From JBKHJA01 sp046538375 (GTDB taxonomy: Bacteria > Acidobacteriota > Aminicenantia > Aminicenantales > Aminicenantaceae), in NCBI GenBank assembly GCA_046538375.1, contig JBKHJA010000012.1, positions 1 through 34,810 on the forward strand: DNA of 34,810 bases, in the 5' to 3' direction. This document shows, piece after piece, positions 24,186 through 32,303 of the stretch. Under the pieces are notes generated by a model. That model ran no database searches. It was given only the letters and a program-made list of their open reading frames with translations, and was not told the origin of the DNA. Numbering within the stretch: the first letter of the stretch is position 1; each line of letters begins with the position of its first letter. The position numbers and the translations under genes are program-made.

Positions 24186-25583
24186 ATGGTAAAACCGGTT
24201 TACAAAAAGCTCAAGCATATCCACATGATCGGCATCGGTGGTACAGGAATGAGCGGCATTGCTGAAGTGCTCCTGAATTTGGGGTATAAAGTCTCGGGAT
24301 CAGACATCAATCCTAACGAGGCCACCCAAAGGCTCATCCGATTGGGAGCCAATATTTCCATAGGCCATAGAGCAGAAAGAGTCAAAGGAGCTGATGTGGC
24401 TGTGGTCTCTACAGCCATAAAAGAAGACAATGTGGAAGTGGAAGAAGCCAGACGGGTGAATATTCCGGTGATTCCAAGGGCAGAGATGCTGGCTGAACTG
24501 ATGAGGATGAAATACGGGATCGCCGTGGCCGGGTCCCACGGAAAAACCTCCACCACTTCCATGATAGCCCAGGTGCTGGAGCTGGCTGGTTATGATCCCA
24601 CCATCGTGGTGGGAGGCCGGCTGAATAAATTGGGCGGCCACGGCAAGCTGGGAGAGGGGGATTTCATGGTGGCTGAAGCGGATGAAAGCGACCGCTCCTT
24701 CCTGTATCTTTCTCCCTTCATCGCTGTCCTGACCAACCTGGACCGAGAACACCTGGATCATTATCATTCACTGGAGGAAATCAAAAACACCTTCCTCCAT
24801 TTTGCTAACAAAGTGCCTTTCTACTGCCCGGTGGTTATCTGCCTGGACGATCCCAACCTGCAGAGCCTGATTCCCTCGCTGGATCGGAGAATCATCAGCT
24901 ATGGATTTTCCACTCAGGCCGATATTTTTGCCCAGGAACTTAAATTCGAGAAGTTCACCAGCCGTTCTACCCTTTTCTGGAAAGGAAAAAAATTAGGAAA
25001 ACTCAAACTCAATGTCCCGGGAATTCACAGCATTCAAAATGCCATGGCGGCTGCGTGCGTGGGAATGGATTTAGAGATCGCCCCTTCCCTCATCCTCAAA
25101 GGCCTGGAGAATTATTCAGGAATCGGCCGCCGCTTTGAACTGAAAAAGGAAACCAACCAAATCATGATCATCGAAGACTACGCCCATCATCCCACCGAAA
25201 TCAAAGCCACCCTGGAAGCAGCCAAGAAAGGCTGGTCACGAAGGATTGTGGGAATCTTTCAACCTCACCGCTACAGCCGCCTTTCTCTCCTGATGAAAAG
25301 CTTTGCCACCTCGTTCAACCAAGCCGATGTCCTTATTGTCACTGAAATCTATGCGGCCGGAGAAACTCCTGTCCCCGGTGTCTCGGGCAGGACTTTGTAT
25401 CAAGAGATAGAGAAATTCGGACACAAGCATGTCCTTTTTGAACCGAAAATGGAGAAAATCCCGTCTTTGATCAGGAAAATCGCCCGCCCTCAAGACCTGA
25501 TCTTGATTATGGGGGCGGGAAATATTTACCGTATCATCCCGGCTGTCACAAAATCTCTGGAATCTGGGAAGAGAAATAGATAA
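24186..25583 (+). CDS. murC: UDP-MurNAc:L-alanine ligase MurC
   Basis: The 465-aa ligase adds the first stem-peptide residue, L-alanine, to UDP-MurNAc. It shows the N-terminal IHMIGIGGTGMSGIAEVL, the ATP loop GSHGKTSTTSM (about 118-128), EADESDRSFLYL, the DREHLDHYHS block and EDYAHHPTEIKATL, all typical of MurC. GAGGG precedes the ATG by 8 nt. In most dcw clusters murB and often ddl follow murC; here ftsQ follows at once, so those steps are encoded elsewhere or done by other enzymes. Confidence 0.97.
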   Translation: MVKPVYKKLKHIHMIGIGGTGMSGIAEVLLNLGYKVSGSDINPNEATQRLIRLGANISIGHRAERVKGADVAVVSTAIKEDNVEVEEARRVNIPVIPRAEMLAELMRMKYGIAVAGSHGKTSTTSMIAQVLELAGYDPTIVVGGRLNKLGGHGKLGEGDFMVAEADESDRSFLYLSPFIAVLTNLDREHLDHYHSLEEIKNTFLHFANKVPFYCPVVICLDDPNLQSLIPSLDRRIISYGFSTQADIFAQELKFEKFTSRSTLFWKGKKLGKLKLNVPGIHSIQNAMAAACVGMDLEIAPSLILKGLENYSGIGRRFELKKETNQIMIIEDYAHHPTEIKATLEAAKKGWSRRIVGIFQPHRYSRLSLLMKSFATSFNQADVLIVTEIYAAGETPVPGVSGRTLYQEIEKFGHKHVLFEPKMEKIPSLIRKIARPQDLILIMGAGNIYRIIPAVTKSLESGKRNR

Positions 25584-26453
25584 ATGGCTGTGAATTTGAA
25601 CCCTGCGCTCCATTATAAATCTGAACCGCTGCGCTCCCGACCTCTCCGATTCAGACGCCGTCGGGAAAAAGTCAAGACAAAAAAGATCCAGAGAAAAATC
25701 AAAGTCAAACTCATCCATATTTTTTTGACCTTCCTTTTTCTGGGAGGATTGTTCTTTCTCATTCAACAGATCTCTCTCTTCCTGATCACCTGGGATTACC
25801 TGAATATCCAGGAAATAGAAATTCTCTCCTCCAGAAAAGAGGTGAAAAAAGACATTCAAGAATTTTTTAAACAGAAAAATATGGGGAATATTCTCCTCCT
25901 GGATATAAACCGGCTTCGAAGACTCCTTTCTTCTCACCGCTGGGTGAAAAACGTGTATGTAAGAAAAATCTTCCCCTCTTCCTTGAAGATCCAAATCAAA
26001 GAAAGGACGCCTGCGGCTGTGCTGGAAAGAGAAAATTATTACCTTATCGACAGAGAGGGGATTCTTCTGGAAAAAATTGACTCCCGGGAACACCCGCATC
26101 TTCCTCTCCTTGTGGATGCCCGCAATTTCCAGAAGGACTACCCTGAGAAGCTTGAGCTGGCCTGGCAGTTTCTGGAGAGCTTATCACCATCGGAGAAAAG
26201 AAAAGTCAAACTCCTAGATCTCACAGACTTCGGCAATGTGACCGTTCAATTTGAAGGGTCACAGACGAATCTCATTCTGGGCGGAGATCAATTTTCTCAA
26301 AAGCTGGATACTCTTCAAAAATGGCAGCCTTATCTGGAAAAATATGAGCCCCTGGAGTACGTGGACCTTCGCTTCCAGGATCGTCTCTACATCAAACCCC
26401 AAAAAGCCGGGTTTCATGACCTCATTTCCAATTCCCGGAAGGAGGCAAGATAA
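25584..26453 (+). CDS. ftsQ: Cell division protein FtsQ
   Basis: The 289-aa bitopic protein has a basic cytoplasmic N-terminus (about residues 1-43), one membrane helix (about 44-68), then a POTRA domain beginning YLNIQEIEIL. The typical NILLLDINRLRRLL...HRWVKNVYVRKIFPSSLKIQIKER (about 99-150) follows, then the FtsQ beta domain. FtsQ links FtsL/FtsB to the divisome and regulates FtsWI. Its ATG directly follows the murC stop with no intergenic base. The stop TAA overlaps the ftsA ATG by one base. Confidence 0.93.
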   Translation: MAVNLNPALHYKSEPLRSRPLRFRRRREKVKTKKIQRKIKVKLIHIFLTFLFLGGLFFLIQQISLFLITWDYLNIQEIEILSSRKEVKKDIQEFFKQKNMGNILLLDINRLRRLLSSHRWVKNVYVRKIFPSSLKIQIKERTPAAVLERENYYLIDREGILLEKIDSREHPHLPLLVDARNFQKDYPEKLELAWQFLESLSPSEKRKVKLLDLTDFGNVTVQFEGSQTNLILGGDQFSQKLDTLQKWQPYLEKYEPLEYVDLRFQDRLYIKPQKAGFHDLISNSRKEAR

Positions 26454-27676
26454 TGCCAAAAAACAGTTATATGGTGGGATTCGATATCGGGACCAAAAAA
26501 ATTGCTGCCATCATCGGAGAAATCACCGAAGAAAGAAAGATAGAGATCATAGGCATAGGGAATGCCGAATCCAAAGGCTTGAGAAAAGGAGTGGTAGTCA
26601 ACCTGGAAGCCACCGTGGAGGCTATAAAAAAAGCTCAGGAGGAGGCGGAATTGATGGCCGGTGTGGAAATTGATTCTGCCTTTATCGGTATCTCTGGAGC
26701 TCACATAAAAAGCTTCAACAGCCGGGGAGTGATTGCTGTTTCAGGCAAAAACAAAGAAATAAGCAGCGAAGATATCAACCGGGTCATCGACCAGTCCAAA
26801 GCCGTCTCCATCCCTCCGGACAGAGAAATCATCCACGTCATTCCTCAAGAATTTGTGGTGGACGAACAGGATGGCATCAAAGACCCGCTGGGAATGAGCG
26901 GGATAAAACTGGAAGTCAATGTCCACATTGTCACCGGAGCCATCACCTCTGTGCAGAACCTGAAAACCTGCCTGGCCCGTTCAGGGATCGAAATCCAACA
27001 GATTGTCCTTAACCAGATTGCCACCTCTCTTTCCACCCTGACCCATGATGAGATGGAATTGGGAGTCGGTCTGATCGATATCGGAGGCGGCACCACGGAG
27101 ATTGCTATTTTTGAGAGGGGCAGTCTATGGTACACCTCCATTATTCCCATCGGCGGTGACAACTTCACCAATGATATTGCGGTAGGACTGCGCACTCCCA
27201 TCCCCGAAGCAGAAAAAATAAAGAAAAAATATGGCTGTGTCACCTCTCCCCTGGAAGACGAACAGGAAACCATCGAGGTTCCCTCTGTGGGCCGGGGGAA
27301 AAAGCCCCGCATCCTCTCCAGACAGATATTGGCTGATATCATTCAGCCCAGAGCAGAAGAGATTTTCCGGCTGGTGGATAATGACATCAAAAGAATGGGA
27401 TATGAAAAATCCCTTAACTCCGGAATCGTTCTCACCGGAGGCACAGCACTGCTGGAGGGGCTGGAAGAGATCGCCGAGGAAATTTTTGATCTTCCGGTGA
27501 GACGGGGGGATCCCAGTGGAGTAGGAGGCCTGGTGGACCGGGTCAGCACCCCTGACTTTGCCACTGCGGTGGGCCTGACTCTGTACGGATACAGCCAATG
27601 GAAAGAAAAAGGTATTTCCAAAGATAGAAAAAAAAGCTTTTGGGCTAAATTTAAAGATTGGCTCAAAGAAGCATAG
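26453..27676 (+). CDS. ftsA: Cell division protein FtsA
   Basis: The 407-aa actin-like ATPase tethers FtsZ to the membrane and recruits later division proteins. It starts with the phosphate-1 block VGFDIGTKKIAAIIGE. IGISGAHIKSFNSRGVI (about 78-94) is in the FtsA-specific 1C domain. GLIDIGGGTTEIAIF (phosphate 2) and SGIVLTGGTALLEGLEEIA (adenosine block) follow. The end FWAKFKDWLKEA is a short amphipathic helix, the usual membrane-targeting tail. GGAGG precedes the start by 6 nt within ftsQ. Confidence 0.97.
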   Translation: MPKNSYMVGFDIGTKKIAAIIGEITEERKIEIIGIGNAESKGLRKGVVVNLEATVEAIKKAQEEAELMAGVEIDSAFIGISGAHIKSFNSRGVIAVSGKNKEISSEDINRVIDQSKAVSIPPDREIIHVIPQEFVVDEQDGIKDPLGMSGIKLEVNVHIVTGAITSVQNLKTCLARSGIEIQQIVLNQIATSLSTLTHDEMELGVGLIDIGGGTTEIAIFERGSLWYTSIIPIGGDNFTNDIAVGLRTPIPEAEKIKKKYGCVTSPLEDEQETIEVPSVGRGKKPRILSRQILADIIQPRAEEIFRLVDNDIKRMGYEKSLNSGIVLTGGTALLEGLEEIAEEIFDLPVRRGDPSGVGGLVDRVSTPDFATAVGLTLYGYSQWKEKGISKDRKKSFWAKFKDWLKEA

Positions 27677-27684
27677 GAGGCATC

Positions 27685-28896
27685 ATGAGCGAAGACATGA
27701 AAAACAAATTAAAATTTCACTTGGTGGAAGAAAGGTTCGGCGCCAAAATCAAGGTGATCGGTATCGGAGGTGGCGGCGGGAATGCCATCAACCGGATGAT
27801 CGAAACCGGCATCGAAGGAGTGGAGTTTATCGCAGTCAACACCGATCTTCAGGCTCTCAACAACAACAACTCCAGGATAAAGGTTCAGATCGGTGCCCAA
27901 CTGACCAAAGGACTGGGCTCAGGAGGCCGGCCAGAGCTGGGTAAAGAAGCAGCTACGGAGGACACTGAAAAACTGACAGAGATTCTTCATGGGGCGGATA
28001 TGGTTTTCCTGACCGCTGGATTGGGAGGAGGAACAGGAACAGGAGCCACTCCTGTCCTGGCCACTCTGGCCAAAGAAATGGACGTACTGGCCATCGCTAT
28101 CGTCACTCTTCCCTTTGAATTCGAAGGCAAAATAAGATCCACTCAGGCTGAGCAGGGTTTAGGTGAGCTTAAATCCGCAGTGGACACAGTTATCTCTATC
28201 CCTAACGAAAGACTCCTCCAGACAGTCAACATCGATACTTCCATCCAGGACGCCTTCAAGATGGCGGATGATATCCTCCGGCAGGGCGTCCAGGGTATCT
28301 CTGACCTTATCACCAGACCAGGGCTGATCAACCTGGACTTTGCCGATGTGAAGTCCATCATGAAAGGCATGGGCATGGCCTTCATGGGAACAGGAATTGC
28401 CTCAGGGGAAAGCAGAGCTGTTGATGCAGCGCAGAAAGCCATATCCAGTCCGCTTCTGGTGGACACCTCCATTGAAGGAGCTCAAGGTGTTCTGATCAAT
28501 ATCACAGGCGGAAAAGATGTGACTCTCCACGAAGTCTCTAAATCTTCCCAGCTCATCCACAGCATGGCTCACCCTGAAGCCAATATCATCTTCGGGACCG
28601 TGATTGACGAAAGCATGAAGGAAATGGTGAAACTGACGGTCATCGCTACAGGCTTTGAGCCCTCTCCGGAAAGAGAAGCTGTCTCTCCCCAGGATTTCAC
28701 TCCCCCCCAACAGAAAACACCTCCTCCTTTCCAGGTGGATACGGAAACACCACCCTACATGTTCGATCCAAAAGGAAGCGAGGGACTGTGGAACAAACCA
28801 GCTTGGGAAAAACGCTGGGAACCCTATGAGACACCTTCCTTCATACGGAAAAACAAGCATACTCCTTTGAGAAAAAATTCTTATGAACCCAGCTGA
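27685..28896 (+). CDS. ftsZ: Cell division GTPase FtsZ
   Basis: FtsZ is the tubulin-like GTPase that forms the Z ring. The roughly 403-aa protein carries GGGGNAINRM, the GTP loop GGGTGTG (114-120) and the T7 synergy loop NLDFAD (215-220) whose Asp residues drive hydrolysis in the neighbouring subunit. A proline-rich linker follows, then a tail YETPSFIRKNK (about 380-390) that matches the conserved FtsA-binding peptide. A further 13 or so residues follow it, which is unusual, and these codons contain the hutI start. I start at ATG 27685 because of GGAGG five nt upstream; a TTG at 27658 in ftsA would add nine unlikely residues. Confidence 0.97.
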   Translation: MSEDMKNKLKFHLVEERFGAKIKVIGIGGGGGNAINRMIETGIEGVEFIAVNTDLQALNNNNSRIKVQIGAQLTKGLGSGGRPELGKEAATEDTEKLTEILHGADMVFLTAGLGGGTGTGATPVLATLAKEMDVLAIAIVTLPFEFEGKIRSTQAEQGLGELKSAVDTVISIPNERLLQTVNIDTSIQDAFKMADDILRQGVQGISDLITRPGLINLDFADVKSIMKGMGMAFMGTGIASGESRAVDAAQKAISSPLLVDTSIEGAQGVLINITGGKDVTLHEVSKSSQLIHSMAHPEANIIFGTVIDESMKEMVKLTVIATGFEPSPEREAVSPQDFTPPQQKTPPPFQVDTETPPYMFDPKGSEGLWNKPAWEKRWEPYETPSFIRKNKHTPLRKNSYEPS

Positions 28897-30178
28897 TCTT
28901 GTGGTCTCCAACTGCCGCCAAATCTTAACCTGCCAGGGCAGGGGGCCAAAAAGAAAGAAGGACCTCCAGGATGTGGGCCTTATCGAACACGGGAGTGTGG
29001 CTTCCTATAAAGGAAAAATCGTCTTTGTGGGAGACGAAAACAGGTTCAAAGAAGGATTCAAGCTGGAAGAGAACGCTGTGGTTCTGGATGGTCATAAAAT
29101 GGTAGCCCTTCCAGGTCTGGTGGACTCTCACACTCATCTTCCCTTTGCCGGAACCAGAGAAGAAGAATTTGTCCTTCGCCTTAAAGGCTACTCCTACCAG
29201 CAGCTGGCGGAAAAAGGATTGGGGATTCAGACCACGGTCAAAGCCACCCGCCATATTTCTCAACAGGAACTCATCTCCCTTTGTCTTTCCCGCCTGGACA
29301 GCATGCTCCTTCACGGCACCACCACTGCCGAAGCCAAAAGCGGTTACGGCTTGAACCTGGAAGACGAAATCAAACAGCTTAAAGCTCTAAGAAATGTCCA
29401 CAGGCGCCACCCCGTGGACATCGTTTCCACTTTCATGGGTGCCCATGAAGTCCCTCCTGAATATAAAAACCGGAAATCCGACTACATAGACTTCCTCATC
29501 CACACCATTCTTCCAGTGGTCAAAGAAAAAAACCTGGCAGAATTCTTTGATGTCTTCTGTGAAGAAGGAGTTTATTCTGTGGAAGAGACAAGGCGAATGG
29601 CCGAAGCTGCTAAAAAGGCGGGATTTAAAATCAAAATCCACGCTGATGAGTTTTCCCCTTCAGGAGGAGCCCAAATGGCTGCTGAAGAGGGAGCCGTTTC
29701 TGCCGAACACCTGATAGCTGTCAACGGGGAAGGGATAAAGAAACTCGCAGAAAGCCGCACCATAGCCACTCTCCTTCCTGTGGTCCCTTTTTTTCTGATG
29801 CAGGAGAAAAGAGCTCCCGCCCGCAAACTCATCGATGAAGGGGCCGCGGTAGCTCTGGCTACAGATTTTAACCCAGGAAGCTCCATGACAGAATCCATGC
29901 TGTTTGCCATCCAGCTGGCTGTCTTCACCATGAACATGACCATCGAGGAAGCCATCAATGCTTCCACTCTAAATGCCTCCTGTGCGTTAGACAGAGACAG
30001 GGAAGTAGGAAGCCTTGATAAAGGGAAAAAAATGGACCTGATCCTCTGCGAGATCCCCAATTATTACTTTCTTGCCTATCATTTGGGAGTCAATCCCATC
30101 AGACATGTGATCAAGGATGGCAGAGTTGTGGTCAAGGATGGAAAAAAAAGAGAAGGATTTCCCCCCCTCTCCAGATAG
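28883..30178 (+). CDS. hutI: Imidazolonepropionase HutI
   Basis: The 431-aa amidohydrolase opens 4-imidazolone-5-propanoate to N-formimino-L-glutamate, the third step of histidine degradation. Metal and substrate motifs are DSHTHLPFAG (His83, His85), KSGYGL (about 152-157), GAHEVP (His188), HADEF (His253) and DFNPGSS (Asp328); the enzyme looks intact. No other hut gene (hutH, hutU, hutG or ftcD) lies in this window. Its ATG overlaps the last 14 nt of ftsZ in a different frame, with only a weak ribosome-binding site, suggesting translation coupled to ftsZ. Confidence 0.95.
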   Translation: MNPADLVVSNCRQILTCQGRGPKRKKDLQDVGLIEHGSVASYKGKIVFVGDENRFKEGFKLEENAVVLDGHKMVALPGLVDSHTHLPFAGTREEEFVLRLKGYSYQQLAEKGLGIQTTVKATRHISQQELISLCLSRLDSMLLHGTTTAEAKSGYGLNLEDEIKQLKALRNVHRRHPVDIVSTFMGAHEVPPEYKNRKSDYIDFLIHTILPVVKEKNLAEFFDVFCEEGVYSVEETRRMAEAAKKAGFKIKIHADEFSPSGGAQMAAEEGAVSAEHLIAVNGEGIKKLAESRTIATLLPVVPFFLMQEKRAPARKLIDEGAAVALATDFNPGSSMTESMLFAIQLAVFTMNMTIEEAINASTLNASCALDRDREVGSLDKGKKMDLILCEIPNYYFLAYHLGVNPIRHVIKDGRVVVKDGKKREGFPPLSR

Positions 30179-30202
30179 CTTTTATCCACTTCAGCGGAGG
30201 AA

Positions 30203-30219
30203 ATATCTGTAACAGATAT
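30203..30219. repeat. Small perfect inverted repeat between convergent genes
   Basis: ATATCTG-TAA-CAGATAT has 7-bp arms around 3 nt. It lies between the hutI stop and the dodecin stop. It could act as a weak bidirectional terminator, although no U-tract follows. Confidence 0.3.
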
Positions 30220-30265
30220 AACCGAAAATCCAACTTCTATTTTGAGAATGATGTTCTGGCTGGCC

Positions 30266-30472
30266 TTACTCCTGATACTTAAAAGAAATCCTCACTTTGG
30301 CACGATAGGCTGAGATTCTCCCCTCTTCCACCTTCATATCCAATTCAACCACTTCAGCAACCCGTATATCTTTAAGAGATTTAGCCGCTGTCTCAACCGC
30401 ATTTTTAGCGGCCGCTTCCCAAGACTCGGAACTGGTTCCTATCAGCTCAATGACTTTATAAACGCTTTCCAC
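30266..30472 (-). CDS. Dodecin family protein
   Basis: The 68-aa protein matches dodecins, small strand-helix-strand-strand proteins that form hollow dodecamers storing flavins or coenzyme A. VYKVIELIGTSSESWEAAAKNAVETAAK (residues 4-31) and the final strand YRAKVRISFKYQE are typical. Flavin-stacking dodecins have Trp in the second strand (LDWFEV in the Thermus protein, position 38); this one reads IRVAEV with Val38, so its ligand may not be a flavin. The start is GTG, supported by AGGAGG about 6 nt upstream on the minus strand. It converges on hutI and is probably transcribed on its own. Confidence 0.9.
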   Translation of the reverse strand: MESVYKVIELIGTSSESWEAAAKNAVETAAKSLKDIRVAEVVELDMKVEEGRISAYRAKVRISFKYQE

Positions 30473-30567
30473 TGCTTCCCTCCTTTTATGTTTTGATACT
30501 TAAATCACCGATGCTGAAACTATAATCATTTTTCCCGCTTTAGTCAACGCGGACGGTGAACCGATGG

Positions 30568-32100
30568 TCAATTTTTTTCCTCTCCATTATGGCTGGAGAC
30601 ATCCCTGTATTCAGGCTGTTTCTTTGGTTTGACAGGCGGCTTAAGGTCCCCAGGCAGAGGAGATTCATATTCCCGGCCTCCCTTTTTCTCCTTCCATTCT
30701 TCTCTCATTCTTTTGATAATCTCAGGTTGAGTGAGAAATTCCAGCCCCGAGGCAGCCATGACCTTGGCTGCGGTGAGCACAGCTTTATGACCGATAGACA
30801 TGCCTCCGCAGGCAACGGCTGCCCAATGATGACCGGGTGTCCCCACTGGTTTGAAAGCCACTCCCAGCGAGGTGGTGGGCGTAAGCCAGCTCACCTCTGC
30901 CACATCTGTGGAGCCTCCCCCACAGCTCCGCTGAGGAAGCTTGAAGGGCTCAATCTCTGTTTTCAAACCCTTTTCCTCCACTCCCAGCTCCTTCTGGATT
31001 TTTTTGGCAAACGCCTGTTCCTCATCAGCAAATGAGGGAGCACCCACAAGAAGCAGATTGCTGTACACCACTTCGTTGGCGGTGCGGTTAGAAAGCATCT
31101 CGTGAACACCGCTTATGAAATGAATTTTATAAGTGGTCTCTGTCATCATGGAGGCAGCTTCTATTATTTTGAGTACCCGCTTGTAATCGTCCTCCACATC
31201 CTTCCGGTCAATGTCCCGGACATAGTACCAAGCCCGGGCATAATCGGGGACCACATTGGGAGCGCCTCCCCCGCTTTTTATCACGTAATGTATCCTGGCT
31301 GTGGGCCTGAGATGCTCGCGGAGATAATTCAACCCGATATTGGTCAATTCAACGGCATCCAGGGCGCTGCGGCCGTGCCAGGGGTCACCGGCAGCATGGG
31401 ATGTCTTCCCGAAAAATTCCACCTCGAACTGGTTCAGGGCATTGCTGGAACCCAAAGAAACGTTGTTCTGAGAGCTGGGATGCCACTGTATGCAGCAGGA
31501 AAGGCCGTCAAAAACGCCCTCCCGGGCCATGAACACCTTTCCCACCACAGTCTCCTCAGCCGGGCAGCCAAAAAGCTTTATGGTCCCCTCCAGATTCTCC
31601 TTTTCCATCACTTCTTTTACGGCCACCGCTGCGGCTGTGCTGGCCGTACCGAAGACATTATGGCCGCATCCATGACCTGGTTCTCCTTCCTGGACAGGGT
31701 TTTTGTGAGGGACAGCTTGTTGAGACAGACCAGGAAGGGCATCATACTCGGCCAGTATTCCTATCACCGGCTCCCCGGATCCGTAAACGGCCACAAAAGC
31801 GGTGGGCATACCGGCCACTCCCCTGGTCACCTGAAACCCCTTCTGCTCCACGTAAGAAGCCAAAAGCTCTGAAGATTCATACTCCTCCATAGCCACTTCA
31901 GCGAAGCTCCATATCCTGTCATTGATTTCACTAAGCTCGGCCTTATGGGCCTCAAGCCAGGAGAAAGCCTCCCGCTTCAAGGGGGTGAGTTGGGCTGGGT
32001 CAACCTTGATCAAAAGCGGATCTTCCTTTTTTTCCTCTGACAAGGCCAGAGCCGAAAAAACCACTGCCAGGCCAAGGAATAATACCAGAATTTTTCTCAT
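30568..32100 (-). CDS. Exported M20-family amidohydrolase, AbgB-like
   Basis: The 510-aa protein starts with a Sec signal (residues 1-20, LALS) and continues as an M20 peptidase/amidohydrolase of the p-aminobenzoyl-glutamate hydrolase subunit B type. Metal-site motifs are EYDALPG (Asp120), GHGCGHNVFG (His143 and His147), CPAEETV (Glu182, Glu183), WHPS (His207) and a late GTPGHHWA His. The C-terminus adds about 60 lysine- and proline-rich residues. Cytoplasmic AbgB cuts folate breakdown products; an exported relative more likely acts on N-acyl or peptide amides in the periplasm, but the substrate is unknown. AGGAGG lies five nt upstream of the ATG. Its promoter and leader are described separately. 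Confidence 0.88.
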   Translation of the reverse strand: MRKILVLFLGLAVVFSALALSEEKKEDPLLIKVDPAQLTPLKREAFSWLEAHKAELSEINDRIWSFAEVAMEEYESSELLASYVEQKGFQVTRGVAGMPTAFVAVYGSGEPVIGILAEYDALPGLSQQAVPHKNPVQEGEPGHGCGHNVFGTASTAAAVAVKEVMEKENLEGTIKLFGCPAEETVVGKVFMAREGVFDGLSCCIQWHPSSQNNVSLGSSNALNQFEVEFFGKTSHAAGDPWHGRSALDAVELTNIGLNYLREHLRPTARIHYVIKSGGGAPNVVPDYARAWYYVRDIDRKDVEDDYKRVLKIIEAASMMTETTYKIHFISGVHEMLSNRTANEVVYSNLLLVGAPSFADEEQAFAKKIQKELGVEEKGLKTEIEPFKLPQRSCGGGSTDVAEVSWLTPTTSLGVAFKPVGTPGHHWAAVACGGMSIGHKAVLTAAKVMAASGLEFLTQPEIIKRMREEWKEKKGGREYESPLPGDLKPPVKPKKQPEYRDVSSHNGEEKN

Positions 32101-32141
32101 CTACTCCTCCTTTCTACCATAAAAAAATAATATTTAGCTTT

Positions 32142-32195
32142 GTTCCAAAGTGAGTGGATTGGAGAAAAGAATGCTTAATTCCGTCACTTTGGGAC
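32142..32195 (-). promoter_or_regulatory. Hairpin in the 5' leader of the M20 gene
   Basis: Arms of 12 nt (32142-32153 and 32184-32195; AAAGTGA/TCACTTT core, with one G-U type pair) enclose a 30-nt loop. The hairpin lies midway in a predicted leader of roughly 150 nt. It might be a regulatory structure or the end of the yifB transcript; no U-run follows. Confidence 0.35.
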
Positions 32196-32241
32196 ATCCT
32201 CTAATATTAAAATCAATAAAAATACGCCCGTATTGATAATG

Positions 32242-32285
32242 ATACCAGGACAAATATTAAACTGGTATTCCGAAATCAATGTCAA
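32242..32285 (-). promoter_or_regulatory. Promoter with overlapping operator-like palindrome upstream of the M20 gene
   Basis: On the minus strand TTGACA (32280-32285) and TTTAAT (32256-32261) are spaced 18 nt, matching consensus at 6/6 and 5/6. A palindrome, ATACCAG-13 nt-CTGGTAT (32242-32268), brackets the -10 element with arm centres 20 bp apart, two helical turns. This is the usual geometry of a dimeric repressor site. The regulator is not identified. Confidence 0.55.
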
Positions 32286-32303
32286 GTAAAAACGGAAAAA
32301 CCA

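Noticed and set aside
13191..30178. The large co-directional gene cluster as a possible novel system
   Set aside because: Gene by gene it is the standard division and cell-wall operon; only the missing murB/ddl and the hutI coupling are unusual.
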